Assembly: GCA_964557545.1 (NCBI GenBank)
Contig: CAZLAK010000039.1
Span: 1 to 15,305 of the forward strand
DNA from: CAZLAK01 sp964557545
GTDB taxonomy: Bacteria; Bacillota; Desulfotomaculia; Desulfotomaculales; Pelotomaculaceae
Direction of reading: 5' to 3'
Length of the DNA stretch: 15,305 bases
Under the pieces are notes generated by a model, which saw only the letters and a list, made by a program, of their open reading frames with translations, had not been told where the DNA came from and did no database searches. The translations under genes were made by a program, and so were the position numbers. The first letter of the stretch is position 1. Every line of letters starts with the position of its first letter. Below, piece by piece: positions 6,140 to 13,431 of the stretch.

Positions 6140-8236
6140 TTACTCCGTTTCCCAGTAAATTTCTACGCTGTCTTTGTTTTTCAATTCGTCCATGTACCCT
6201 GCTGCCCTTCCGTTTAACTTTAAGACCACGCGGCCTTTTGCCGGGGTACGGTCGATGTCCACATAGTTGAGAACATCCAGCAAGAGGTATTTTTTCCTGC
6301 CAGAAAGCGTTGTGGTGCGGCCGTTTACGGTAACCTCTATTGAGCTGTGCTGGAGGGCTTTTGCCGCCGCCAAGCCGCCTGCTGGCTTCATCTCACCGGA
6401 CAAAAAACCTCCCGGCGCAACGGCAGCCTCACCGCCGGCCGGCGCCCCCAGCACACCTCCCTCACCGCCCGCTAAATGTTCTTGTTTTTTTTTGTAAAAA
6501 CGCACCTCGTCGCCCTCGTTTAAAATCTGGTCCAATCCTGCAGCTTCCCCGTTTACTTCTGCCAATAAATCTACCGTCTCTTCTTCACCGTTTAGGAGGT
6601 CGCCGACACAAAGCAATTCTTTTATTTCAATCCGGTCACCGTCTTTAATCTCATAATCCACACTTACCCTGGCGCCGTTGGCAGTAATTACCGGAAAAAC
6701 TGTCTTTGGTTCCCCGTTTAAAGAAATCGTTATGCCGCCGGGATTGCTGACAAGCTCACCCGCCCTGATACGTGCGTCCTCACCCGGCACGGCCTTTTGA
6801 ACCACGATTTCGTCTCCTTCCTTAACGGGTGTTTTAAGGCTTGCTTTTTGACCATTGATATAAATTTCTGCCGGCCTGCCCAATGTGCCGTAAATAACGC
6901 GCTCCCGCCCGTTAAAAGTAAACCTCAAGTCCCTGCCGTGACACACAATTAAGTCCCTGGGGTTAAAATCCACCTGGGCCAGTACGCCGGCCACTGTCAG
7001 ATCTTTGGAGCTGAAAATACTGAATTCCTGGCCGTCTACCCTGACCTTTATGAAATCGCGGGCCAGCTTTTTAACAGCCACTGAACCTATGCCTACAACG
7101 GTAACGCCCTCGGGCCCTTCCAGACCTTCTTCGTCTACCTTAAGGCCGCGGATCACCTCTCTCCCTCTCACCGCCACCTTCCGCTCTTCCATACCCAGAC
7201 ACCCCGCCAGCTTGGCGGCAAGACCGGGCAGGCGCGAACCGCCGCCGACACAAAACACCGACTTCGGCGGCTCCCCGCCGTTCAGCTCTAAAATGGCAGA
7301 GGCCACCTCGCTTGCCAGCCTGTCCACGGCGGGCTCTACAGCAGCCAAGACCTGTCCGGCCGGCAACACCAGTTCATCCCCCAGGATATCCCGGCAGGCA
7401 ATGTCACCGCCAGCAGCCAAAAGCCTCTTTACCCTCTCTGCCTCTTCAAAATCGAGTAAAAAGGCCTCGGCAATGGCTTCGGTTATCTCGTCCCCGGCAA
7501 TGGGCACCATGCCGTAGGCTACCACTGACCCCTTTTGGGTAATGGCTATATCAGAAGTGCCGGCCCCTATGTCTACCAGCGCCAGGTTTAACAGGCGCAT
7601 CCCTTCGGGGATGGCCACCTCAATAGCAGCAATTGGCTCCAAGGTGAGGGTCAGCGGCTCCAATCCCGCCCGGTGCAGAACAGCGTAAAGCCCGTTTACC
7701 ACCGACTCCGGCAAAAATGTGGCCAGGACCTCTGCCGCCACTTTGGAGGCCCGGTGGCCGAGGAGGCTGGTTATTGAATAATCATTTAAATAATACCTCA
7801 CCACACTGTAGCCCACGCAGTAATACTTTTCCGGCCCCGCCGAACACGCTTCCAGTTCCTGCTGGGCAGTCTTTACGCCGGCTATTTCCAGGCTGTTCAC
7901 CAGGGCAGCGTCGACCTCTGCCTCGCCGCCCAGCTGCATTTCTACCCGGCAGTGCCGGGTAATGAGCGACCTGCCGGCAGCTGCTATGGCCGCCTTCGCC
8001 AGCTTAAAGCCAATTTTATTTTCCAAGCAGCGCTTTACTTCCAGCACCGTCCCGGCTACTTTGGGTATATCGTGGATCTGCCCGTCGAACATGGCCCGGT
8101 TTTCGTGCTCGGCAGCGCACTGGGCAATCACCCTAAGCCTGCCCGCTTCTACTAGAGCAACAATGCCGATTACACTGCGCGTGCCTATATCTAAGGCAAA
8201 TACAGTGTTGTCTTCAGAGGGAAGCACCTTTACCAT
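6140..8236 (-). CDS. FtsA/PilM-like actin-fold ATPase with beta-grasp-like repeat tail
   Basis: 698 residues from ATG 8236. Residues about 12-390 form an actin-like ATPase domain of the FtsA/PilM type: LDIGTRSVIGI (15-25, phosphate 1), VDIGAGTSDI (221-230, phosphate 2) and CVGGGSRLPG (329-338, adenosine). The FtsA inserted subdomain is plausibly at 80-170. The C-terminal 300 residues are not FtsA-like. They repeat a pattern of NG, hydrophobic turn, then GD plus V/I, as in INGQKASL..VKEGDEIVV (460-479), VNGEAAGL..LNEGDEVRF (561-580) and LNGRAAGY..LKNKDSVEI (674-693), suggesting beta-grasp or SLBB-like modules, with a Gly/Ala-rich linker at 589-625. No transmembrane segment or amphipathic FtsA tail is evident. 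It overlaps rimI by 23 bases. The open frame extends upstream to 8476, but that part only shadows rimI. It is probably not the divisome FtsA itself, since ftsZ is absent here. Confidence 0.85.
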   Translation of the reverse strand: MVKVLPSEDNTVFALDIGTRSVIGIVALVEAGRLRVIAQCAAEHENRAMFDGQIHDIPKVAGTVLEVKRCLENKIGFKLAKAAIAAAGRSLITRHCRVEMQLGGEAEVDAALVNSLEIAGVKTAQQELEACSAGPEKYYCVGYSVVRYYLNDYSITSLLGHRASKVAAEVLATFLPESVVNGLYAVLHRAGLEPLTLTLEPIAAIEVAIPEGMRLLNLALVDIGAGTSDIAITQKGSVVAYGMVPIAGDEITEAIAEAFLLDFEEAERVKRLLAAGGDIACRDILGDELVLPAGQVLAAVEPAVDRLASEVASAILELNGGEPPKSVFCVGGGSRLPGLAAKLAGCLGMEERKVAVRGREVIRGLKVDEEGLEGPEGVTVVGIGSVAVKKLARDFIKVRVDGQEFSIFSSKDLTVAGVLAQVDFNPRDLIVCHGRDLRFTFNGRERVIYGTLGRPAEIYINGQKASLKTPVKEGDEIVVQKAVPGEDARIRAGELVSNPGGITISLNGEPKTVFPVITANGARVSVDYEIKDGDRIEIKELLCVGDLLNGEEETVDLLAEVNGEAAGLDQILNEGDEVRFYKKKQEHLAGGEGGVLGAPAGGEAAVAPGGFLSGEMKPAGGLAAAKALQHSSIEVTVNGRTTTLSGRKKYLLLDVLNYVDIDRTPAKGRVVLKLNGRAAGYMDELKNKDSVEIYWETE

Positions 8237-8732
8237 GCCTTGACCATACTTCCTTCCACATAATAATGGCGTCCTCGTTACTGTCGACGTAGTATTTTTT
8301 GCGCACGCCCACCTCTTCAAATCCCAGCGCCGCATAAAGGCGCCGGGCAACGGTGTTGGAAGGGCGCACTTCCAAGGTAAGCCTGGTCGCACCGCAAAGC
8401 CCGGCCCGGCGCATGAGCTCCTGCATGAGCGCCCGGCCCAGACCCATCCTGCGCCAGGCGGGGTGGACGGCCACATTGGTAACGTGTGCTTCGTCCAGTA
8501 TGACCCACATGCCTGCGTAACCCACTACCTTTTCACCGGCCAATGCCACAATGTAAGAGGCCAGGCGGTTTTGTAAAATCTCGTAGGCAAAGGCATTGTA
8601 ACTCCACGGGGAGGGAAATGACCTCTCTTCAATCTCCAGCACTTGGCGCAAGTGCTCTATTTTCATTTCTGCAAAAGCTACCTTCAATCCCCCGTTTCCT
8701 TCCAATCCCGGTTTTCCTGTCTTTTCCGCCAT
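8214..8732 (-). CDS. rimI: Ribosomal-protein S18-alanine N-acetyltransferase RimI (GNAT)
   Basis: 172 residues. GNAT-family enzyme that transfers acetyl from acetyl-CoA to N-terminal amines; RimI acts on ribosomal protein S18. Visible are the start of the fold at MKIEHLRQVLEIEERSF with the PSPWS motif typical of RimI, the acetyl-CoA loop RRMGLGRAL, the LEVRPSNTVARRLYAALGFEEVG signature and the catalytic-region Tyr in RKKYYVD. The N-terminal 20 residues before KVAFAEM look non-conserved. The start ATG 8732 has GGAGG and GGAAG upstream. It overlaps the tsaB end by 49 bases and the FtsA-like start by 23, so it belongs to a tightly coupled tsaE-tsaB-rimI unit, a common bacterial arrangement. Confidence 0.93.
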   Translation of the reverse strand: MAEKTGKPGLEGNGGLKVAFAEMKIEHLRQVLEIEERSFPSPWSYNAFAYEILQNRLASYIVALAGEKVVGYAGMWVILDEAHVTNVAVHPAWRRMGLGRALMQELMRRAGLCGATRLTLEVRPSNTVARRLYAALGFEEVGVRKKYYVDSNEDAIIMWKEVWSRHGKGASL

Positions 8733-9412
8733 AATACTTCCGCCTCCGGCAACCTCACGTACTCCGGGCGCAAATCGTGCGGGGACGAACCCCTGCCCTC
8801 CTCTAAGAGCAAGAGCCCCAGTTCAGCAACTGCCCCTCCCCGCGGAAAAGAGGCCGACGCCGGCGCAAAACGTGCCATCTCTCCCAGCAGCGCTTTAAAA
8901 ACACCGGCAAAGACTAAGGCTCCTTCCCCGAGCAAGAGGACCGGCCTGCCCAGCGCCGAAAGCTCTTGGGCCAGACTTTCCGGCCCGGCGGATACTGGCC
9001 CCCAAAGGCATACCGCTCTATTGCCCTGGCAACTGTACAGGGCAGCGTAGACTTCCCCCTTACGGGCGTTTAAGAGGGGGCAGGCCAGCGCACCCGTGCC
9101 GGCCAGCGGCTGCACCATAGCCTCCAAAGTTGGGACACCGGCGCACGGCAGGCCCCACACTTGCGCCAGGGCCTTAGCTGCGCTCATGCCGATGCGCAGG
9201 CCCGTAAAAGATCCCGGCCCGCTGGAAACGGCAACACCGGCCAGTTCCTTCCCTGCCAAACCGCACTCCTCCAGCACTTCCTTTACCATGGGCAGCAGGT
9301 TTACCGAGTGGGTTCGCTGGTTTAACACCATTCTCTCTGCCAGCACGGCACCCTTGCCGGCCAGGGCTACCGAAGCCACAGGGGTGGCCGTTTCAATAGC
9401 CAGCACGTACAC
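8684..9412 (-). CDS. tsaB: tRNA threonylcarbamoyladenosine biosynthesis protein TsaB
   Basis: 242 residues. TsaB is the scaffold partner of TsaD and TsaE in making N6-threonylcarbamoyladenosine (t6A37) in ANN-decoding tRNAs. The ASKHA fold begins at VLAIETATPVASVAL, and the TsaB signature SSGPGSFTGLRIG lies near residues 63-75, followed by AKALA. A threonylcarbamoyl-AMP synthase (TsaC) and TsaD are not in the window. The start is GTG 9412 with GAGGCGG upstream, overlapping the end of tsaE by 20 bases. The C-terminal region overlaps rimI in another frame. Confidence 0.93.
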   Translation of the reverse strand: MYVLAIETATPVASVALAGKGAVLAERMVLNQRTHSVNLLPMVKEVLEECGLAGKELAGVAVSSGPGSFTGLRIGMSAAKALAQVWGLPCAGVPTLEAMVQPLAGTGALACPLLNARKGEVYAALYSCQGNRAVCLWGPVSAGPESLAQELSALGRPVLLLGEGALVFAGVFKALLGEMARFAPASASFPRGGAVAELGLLLLEEGRGSSPHDLRPEYVRLPEAEVLWRKRQENRDWKETGD

Positions 9413-9872
9413 CTTTTACCGCCTCCTCTGCCATGTGCCGGTAGCTTTCGCCGCGGGGACAAAGACAGATAATCCTCTCGTCTTCCGAACTGCCAGCCGC
9501 AGAAATCTCCACGTCAAGCCGCTCGTGGGGCAAAAGTTCTTGCACCCTGTCGGCCCACTCAATGACACAAACACCCTGGCCGTAAAAATACTCCTCATAC
9601 CCTAAGGCTTCCAGTTCTAAAGGATCTCCCAGCCGGTAAAAATCCATGTGGTAGAGGGGGAGGCGTCCCGAGTATTCGTGGATGAGGGCAAAAGTCGGGC
9701 TCGTCACCCGCTCTTTTATCCCCAAACCCAATGCCAGACCCTGCACAAAGCAGGTCTTGCCCGCCCCCAGTTCACCGTACAGGCAGATAACCTCGCCGCC
9801 GCTTAAAAGAGCAGCTATTTTTTCGCCCAGCAATGCCGTCTGGGACGGCGAAAAGGTTTTTACCAAAAACAA
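9393..9872 (-). CDS. tsaE: tRNA t6A biosynthesis ATPase TsaE
   Basis: 159 residues from a TTG at 9872. P-loop ATPase that works with TsaB-TsaD in t6A formation. Seen are the Walker A motif GELGAGKT (33-40), SPTF (58-61), YHMDFYRL (74-81) and the TsaE signature VIEWADR (103-109). I chose the TTG at 9872 because GGGGGAAGG precedes it at about 7 bases and because the family normally begins about 30 residues before the P-loop. An earlier TTG at 9956 gives 187 residues, but it lies upstream of the probable -10 box. The tail of about 20 residues after CLCPRGES is longer than usual and overlaps tsaB. Confidence 0.92.
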   Translation of the reverse strand: MFLVKTFSPSQTALLGEKIAALLSGGEVICLYGELGAGKTCFVQGLALGLGIKERVTSPTFALIHEYSGRLPLYHMDFYRLGDPLELEALGYEEYFYGQGVCVIEWADRVQELLPHERLDVEISAAGSSEDERIICLCPRGESYRHMAEEAVKGVRAGY

Positions 9873-9942
9873 CCCGGCACCTTCCCCCAAAATTGCACTA
9901 CTTTTGATGCGCCGGTCAAAATACAACACACCTACACGTTCT

Positions 9943-9971
9943 ATTATAACCGGCAAAAAACGGCGTAAAAA
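9943..9971 (-). promoter_or_regulatory. Possible promoter for tsaE-tsaB-rimI
   Basis: On the minus strand a consensus TATAAT (9943-9948) lies 17 bases from a weak TTTTTA (9966-9971), in the gap between thiL and tsaE. Transcription would begin near 9936, between the two candidate tsaE starts, which supports the shorter TsaE. It may be an internal promoter in a longer operon. Confidence 0.45.
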
Positions 9972-9994
9972 CCGCTTTTCGCCTAAAACCTGCT

Positions 9995-11029
9995 TTAGCG
10001 GAAGTGGTCGTAGCCGCCCCGCATCAGGGGGACAACCCGGCCGCCAGGCTCTTCCATCAAAACACCCGGCTCCCGGGTGACCACACCGATCTTCTGCACT
10101 TCCACCCGCCCGGCTTGCGCCGCCTGTAAAACGGCACTTTCAGCTGCAGCGCTGGCCGTAAATAAGAGCTCAAAATCTTCACCTCCAAAAAGTGCCCATT
10201 CCAGGGGGTCTTTTGCGGCCAGGCGGGCAATAGTTCTAACCCGCGGGTCAACCGGCACCGCTTCTGCCCAAATAACGCAGCCCACACCGCTGGCCGCGCA
10301 TATTTCGTGTAGTTCGCTGGCCAAACCGTCGCTTATGTCGTCCAGCGAAGAAACACCGCACTGCGCTAAAAGCCTTCCCCACTCCAGCCGGGGGCGGGGG
10401 GCGCAGTGCGCCAGCTTGCAAAATGACGCTGCTTCCGCCGGGCAATCCAGTGACGGGTTCTGCCAGAGAAACAGGCCGGCGGCCGCTGCACCCAGCTTGC
10501 CCGTCACATACAAGCTCTCTCCCGGCACAGCCCCGCTCCGGTATACCGCCCGCCCTTTACCTACTTCGCCCAGCAGGGCCACATTGACGACCAGCCGTTC
10601 GGGGTTTTTAACGGTATCACCGCCCACAACGTTGACCCCGTACGTCCTGGCCGCATCTCTTAAGCCCTCGTACAACTCTTCCAGACCTGCCGGGTCGCAC
10701 TCAGGAGGTATGCCCAGAGAAACAAGGGCGTGAGTGGGCCGGCCCCCCATAGCGGCAATATCGCTTAAATTAACGGCCAGGGACTTCCATCCTACCTGCC
10801 GGTAGGTGCTGTACGCCAGCGAAAAGTGGATTCCTTCCACCAGCATATCGGTCGTAAAGAGAAGCCAGCTGCCGGCGCCCGGGGCTTCCAAAACGGCAGT
10901 GTCGTCACCAATACCCTGCACCACGCTACCGGGGTTAAAGATCAAGTCCCTGCCGAGGAGTTCGATTAGACCAAATTCACCCAGATCTGCCAGTTTTATG
11001 CCTCCCCACCGCCTTCCCCTCTTGCCCAT
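9995..11029 (-). CDS. thiL: Thiamine-monophosphate kinase ThiL
   Basis: Phosphorylates thiamine monophosphate to the cofactor thiamine diphosphate using ATP, the last step of the pathway. Hallmarks are LADLGEFGLIELL at the start, VQGIGDDTAVL, FTTDMLVEGIHF, KSLAVNLSDIAAMGG, VVGGDTV, SLDDISDGL and FGGEDFELLF near the C-terminus, all with intact metal-binding aspartates. The start is uncertain. ATG 11029 (344 residues) is the nearest standard codon but has no ribosome binding site. GTG 11062 (355 residues) has AAAAGGA. A CTG at 10993, directly after the thiD2 stop, has GGGGAGG at ideal spacing and matches where relatives usually begin. The gene overlaps thiD2, so the two are translationally linked. 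Confidence 0.92.
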   Translation of the reverse strand: MGKRGRRWGGIKLADLGEFGLIELLGRDLIFNPGSVVQGIGDDTAVLEAPGAGSWLLFTTDMLVEGIHFSLAYSTYRQVGWKSLAVNLSDIAAMGGRPTHALVSLGIPPECDPAGLEELYEGLRDAARTYGVNVVGGDTVKNPERLVVNVALLGEVGKGRAVYRSGAVPGESLYVTGKLGAAAAGLFLWQNPSLDCPAEAASFCKLAHCAPRPRLEWGRLLAQCGVSSLDDISDGLASELHEICAASGVGCVIWAEAVPVDPRVRTIARLAAKDPLEWALFGGEDFELLFTASAAAESAVLQAAQAGRVEVQKIGVVTREPGVLMEEPGGRVVPLMRGGYDHFR

Positions 11030-11496
11030 TTTTGGCTGGCGCAAGCTTTCACTAAAGGCCACATTTCCTTTTCCAGCGTGTAAAGCTCAAAGCGGAGCTC
11101 TTTTAACTCCTGTGCCGGCAGGCCCAAAAGCTTGCCGAACTCCTCTAGCACCCTGGCCGCTTCCTGCACCCGCTTAAAATTGGCCGCCACCAGGTCACAA
11201 ACGCTCCCCCGCTCCTTCTCTTTTGCTGTCCAAGAACCGGCACCTACATCATTCTCCGCGTCCCTGGAATTTATGAGCGCGGAAGCCACACTGCTATCGC
11301 AGGCAATGCTGCTCAACCGGTGGCGCATCTCTTTTAGAACGCCGGTTAACTTTGTATCCTCCAAAATAAACCTGGCTACCTCTTCTAAAACCCTCAAGCC
11401 TTCCCTGGCCCGGTTTAAGTTGGCGTCGGCTATCCTGTATAATTCCCGCAAAGCGCCTTCACACCCTTCAAAATTACCTGCCCTGTGGACAGTCAT
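10996..11496 (-). CDS. thiD2: ThiD2-type hydroxymethylpyrimidine phosphate kinase
   Basis: 166 residues. Matches the ThiD2 domain, also found as an N-terminal extension of some ThiE proteins and described as a monofunctional HMP-phosphate kinase of thiamine synthesis. The signature segments are YRIADANLNRAREGLRVLEE (20-39), ARFILED, LKEMRHRL (54-61), the DVG turn (83-85) and VAANFKRVQEAARVLEEFGK (103-122). Here it stands alone with no ThiE fused. It overlaps thiL, which agrees with a thiamine role. The ATG start at 11496 has no clear ribosome binding site. A TTG at 11451 with GAAGG upstream begins right at the conserved part and may be the true start, making the first 15 residues non-coding. 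Confidence 0.85.
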   Translation of the reverse strand: MTVHRAGNFEGCEGALRELYRIADANLNRAREGLRVLEEVARFILEDTKLTGVLKEMRHRLSSIACDSSVASALINSRDAENDVGAGSWTAKEKERGSVCDLVAANFKRVQEAARVLEEFGKLLGLPAQELKELRFELYTLEKEMWPLVKACASQKWARGEGGGEA

Positions 11497-11553
11497 TAAA
11501 TTGGTAATTGGCTGAACATTATGTTTTATGAAAAGTATGCTGCTTTTTTCGCC

Positions 11554-11588
11554 AAAAAAATAAAAAACCCTCCTTAAAGCTGGGAGGA
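11554..11588 (-). terminator. Intrinsic terminator after spo0F
   Basis: On the minus strand, stem CCTCC (83-87 of 115xx) / GGAGG (69-73 of 115xx), extendable by a wobble pair, with a 9-base loop and then GTTTTTTATTTTTTT. It separates spo0F from thiD2. Confidence 0.75.
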
Positions 11589-11649
11589 TAACATGCGTGT
11601 AAAAAATGCGCCAGTAAATACCAAAATATGTTATCTGCTGTGCCGTCTT

Positions 11650-12027
11650 TTACAAACAAGCACAACGGGGATTATCCTTGTCATAACTGGAAAGAAGGGA
11701 CCGTACCGTTTCTATATCAAAAGGTTTATCTATGCAGCACAGAACACCTTTTTCCTTCAACTGGTTCACTACTTCTTCCGTCCCGTAGGCGGTCATCATG
11801 ATTACATCTGTCTCGGGCATATCGGCTTTGATCCTGTCCAAAGCCTCTATACCGTTCATAACCGGCATTTTGATGTCCATGAAGACGAGCCGGGGACGGA
11901 CAGCGCGTGCCAAATTTACAGCCTCTAATCCGTTAGCGGCCAAATGAACACGGTGCCCTGCCTCCCTGACAATTACCTCCAAAAGACAGCGTACCCCGGC
12001 TTGGTCGTCAACAATCAAAACATCCAT
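11650..12027 (-). CDS. spo0F: Sporulation phosphorelay response regulator Spo0F
   Basis: 125 residues, a single receiver domain with no output domain. In sporulating Firmicutes Spo0F takes phosphate from sensor kinases and passes it to Spo0B and then Spo0A. Acidic pair Asp7-Asp8, phosphoacceptor Asp51 in VFMDIKMPVMNG, Thr79 in MMTAYG and Lys101 in DKPFDI sit at a constant offset of three from the Bacillus subtilis residues (10/11, 54, 82, 104). LIVDDQAGVR and AANGLEA are also Spo0F-like rather than CheY-like. The start is ATG 12027 with a GGGGG tract upstream. It lies 121 bases after ndoA, with no hairpin between, so read-through is possible. A PAS kinase gene lies 1.4 kb away on the other strand. 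The terminal Cys-containing tail is unusual. Confidence 0.88.
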   Translation of the reverse strand: MDVLIVDDQAGVRCLLEVIVREAGHRVHLAANGLEAVNLARAVRPRLVFMDIKMPVMNGIEALDRIKADMPETDVIMMTAYGTEEVVNQLKEKGVLCCIDKPFDIETVRSLLSSYDKDNPRCACL

Positions 12028-12148
12028 ACTATTACCCCCGGCACAATATCACCATACTATAAACCCGCATCATAAGGTATACCACTTGCTGAGTTATCTG
12101 TCCGGCTGCAAACAGGACGGGAGAGCCTTTTCACCGCACTTACCGCAA

Positions 12149-12499
12149 TCACAAGTCAATGAGACCCAGGCTGATCTCGATAGCCTGGTTAACCCTGGAC
12201 ATCATCTCGGCATCTAGGGAAGTTACCTTTTCTAAAAGCCTGCTTTTATCAATCGTCCGGATTTGTTCGAGCAGAATTACCGAGTTCTTTTCTAAACCGC
12301 CCGGCCCCGCCGGCATGGCCACGTGTGTGGGCAGCTTGGGCTTGTCGATTTGAGAAGTTATTGCCGCTACAATAGTGGTAGGGCTGTACTGGTTGCCGAT
12401 GTCGTTTTGAATGATGAGAACCGGTCTTGTGCCCCCCTGCTCAGAACCAACAACCGGGCTTAGATCTGCGTAAAAAATATCTCCCCGGCGTACAACCAT
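12149..12499 (-). CDS. ndoA: Type II toxin endoribonuclease EndoA/NdoA (MazF family)
   Basis: 116 residues, exactly the length of Bacillus subtilis EndoA. It is a sequence-specific mRNA endonuclease; in B. subtilis EndoA cuts at UACAU. Near full-length similarity is visible in VRRGDIFYADLSPVVGSE, QGGTRPVLIIQNDIGN, VAAITSQ, KLPTHV, SVILLEQIRTIDKSRL and EISLGLIDL. The catalytic-type Arg25 and Thr48 are both present, so the toxin looks intact. It starts 4 bases after the antitoxin stop and shares its promoter. In many Firmicutes this pair follows the alanine racemase gene, but here it follows ilvN. Confidence 0.95.
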   Translation of the reverse strand: MVVRRGDIFYADLSPVVGSEQGGTRPVLIIQNDIGNQYSPTTIVAAITSQIDKPKLPTHVAMPAGPGGLEKNSVILLEQIRTIDKSRLLEKVTSLDAEMMSRVNQAIEISLGLIDL

Positions 12500-12503
12500 A
12501 AAT

Positions 12504-12776
12504 TCACTTTACCCCCGTAAACTGCTCACCAAAAGGCGGGCTTCCCGCCGCAGGAGAAGACTGTTCCACCGCCAAAGCGAGGTTGATATTGGCCATTTCC
12601 AGGTAGCCCTTTTTCATTTGTTCCCGCAAAATACACCGCTTGCGCTCGGCAATATAATGCTTCATTACTTCTCTGATGAACTCGCTGCGGTTTTGTCTTT
12701 CAGCAGCAGCCATGCCGTCCACTTCGGCCAGGAGCGAGTCGGGCATGCTGATCACTATCCTTTTTGCCTGCGACAT
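12504..12776 (-). CDS. ndoAI: Antitoxin EndoAI/NdoAI (ribbon-helix-helix)
   Basis: 90 residues. The N-terminal ribbon-helix-helix DNA-binding segment is KRIVISMPDSLLAEVDGMAA followed by RNRSEF-type NRSEFIREVMKHYIAERKR, as in CopG/MetJ-like antitoxins. The C-terminal half should wrap the toxin; its last 20 residues are Pro/Gly rich and poorly conserved. The start ATG 12776 has AAGGAGG upstream at slightly long spacing (about 11 bases). It sits immediately before ndoA, as in B. subtilis, and probably represses the promoter at 12809-12837. Confidence 0.92.
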   Translation of the reverse strand: MSQAKRIVISMPDSLLAEVDGMAAAERQNRSEFIREVMKHYIAERKRCILREQMKKGYLEMANINLALAVEQSSPAAGSPPFGEQFTGVK

Positions 12777-12808
12777 GTAAGAGGGAACCTCCTTAAATAG
12801 TACCCAGT

Positions 12809-12837
12809 ATTATTGCACACCAGCCGTATCAGTATAA
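12809..12837 (-). promoter_or_regulatory. Probable promoter of ndoAI-ndoA
   Basis: On the minus strand TTATAC (12832-12837), a 17-base spacer and AATAAT (12809-12814). The -35 box lies inside the last codons of ilvN. The start would be near 12802, some 26 bases before the antitoxin ATG. Confidence 0.55.
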
Positions 12838-13323
12838 CTTTACCGCGCCAGAACCGCGCGTTAAGGCCACTTTACCTGTGCGCACCATCTCTATAATACC
12901 GTAATCTTCTAAAACTGCACAAAAAGCATTGATCTTCTGCTCATCACCTAAAATCTCTATGATCATGGTTTCTTTGCCTACATCGATAATGTTAGCCCGG
13001 AATACAGAAACAAGGTTCACTATATCCGACCGCCGGCTGGCCTCTGCCCTCACTTTAACCAGAGCTAACTCACGGTCGACAGTTTCTTCTGCTTTGAGTT
13101 CCACCACTTTAATTACATCTACCAGTTTGGAGAGCTGTTTCATAACTTGGTCGAGTATGTGATCATCCCCATTTACTACCAGGGTTATGCGGGTTACGTC
13201 CGGCTCCTCTGTATAACCGGCTGTGATACTTTCAATATTGAACATTCTCCTGCTCAATAAACCCGAAATGCGCGCTAAAACACCGGGTTTGTTTACCACC
13301 AGGGCCGCCAGCGTATTTTTCAT
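12829..13323 (-). CDS. ilvN: Acetolactate synthase small (regulatory) subunit
   Basis: 164 residues, typical length. Regulatory subunit that activates the catalytic subunit IlvB and confers valine feedback inhibition in branched-chain amino acid synthesis. The N-terminal ACT domain begins TLAALVVNKPGVLARISGLL with FNIESI, and the C-terminal ALS-small-subunit domain includes DRELALVKVRAE, VFRANIIDVG and KTGK-like RTGKVALTRG. I chose ATG 13323 because GGGAGG lies 7 bases upstream; an ATG two codons earlier (13329) would touch that site. No ilvB or ilvC is adjacent: a histidine kinase diverges upstream and the toxin-antitoxin pair follows. It is therefore an orphan in this locus, and its catalytic partner must lie elsewhere. 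Confidence 0.95.
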   Translation of the reverse strand: MKNTLAALVVNKPGVLARISGLLSRRMFNIESITAGYTEEPDVTRITLVVNGDDHILDQVMKQLSKLVDVIKVVELKAEETVDRELALVKVRAEASRRSDIVNLVSVFRANIIDVGKETMIIEILGDEQKINAFCAVLEDYGIIEMVRTGKVALTRGSGAVKLY

Positions 13324-13431
13324 CACCATGCCTCCCGTCCAAAAACCTTTGTACGTGCCTTTAAAAAAATTTGCAATAAAATTCTACCATATAAATTCTT
13401 TAGCTGCTACACTAGTTATTGGTGATGATAA

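Noticed and set aside
6267..8243. Long plus-strand open frames opposite the FtsA-like gene
   Set aside because: Low-complexity Pro/Ser/Arg translations caused by GC-rich codons of the real minus-strand gene.
8237..8476. 80-residue N-terminal extension of the FtsA-like protein
   Set aside because: It lies fully inside rimI in another frame, is Arg/Cys/Pro-rich, and the actin fold begins only after the ATG at 8236.
9873..9956. 28-residue N-terminal extension of TsaE from a TTG at 9956
   Set aside because: It overlaps the probable -10 box, lacks a good ribosome binding site and is outside the usual TsaE family length.
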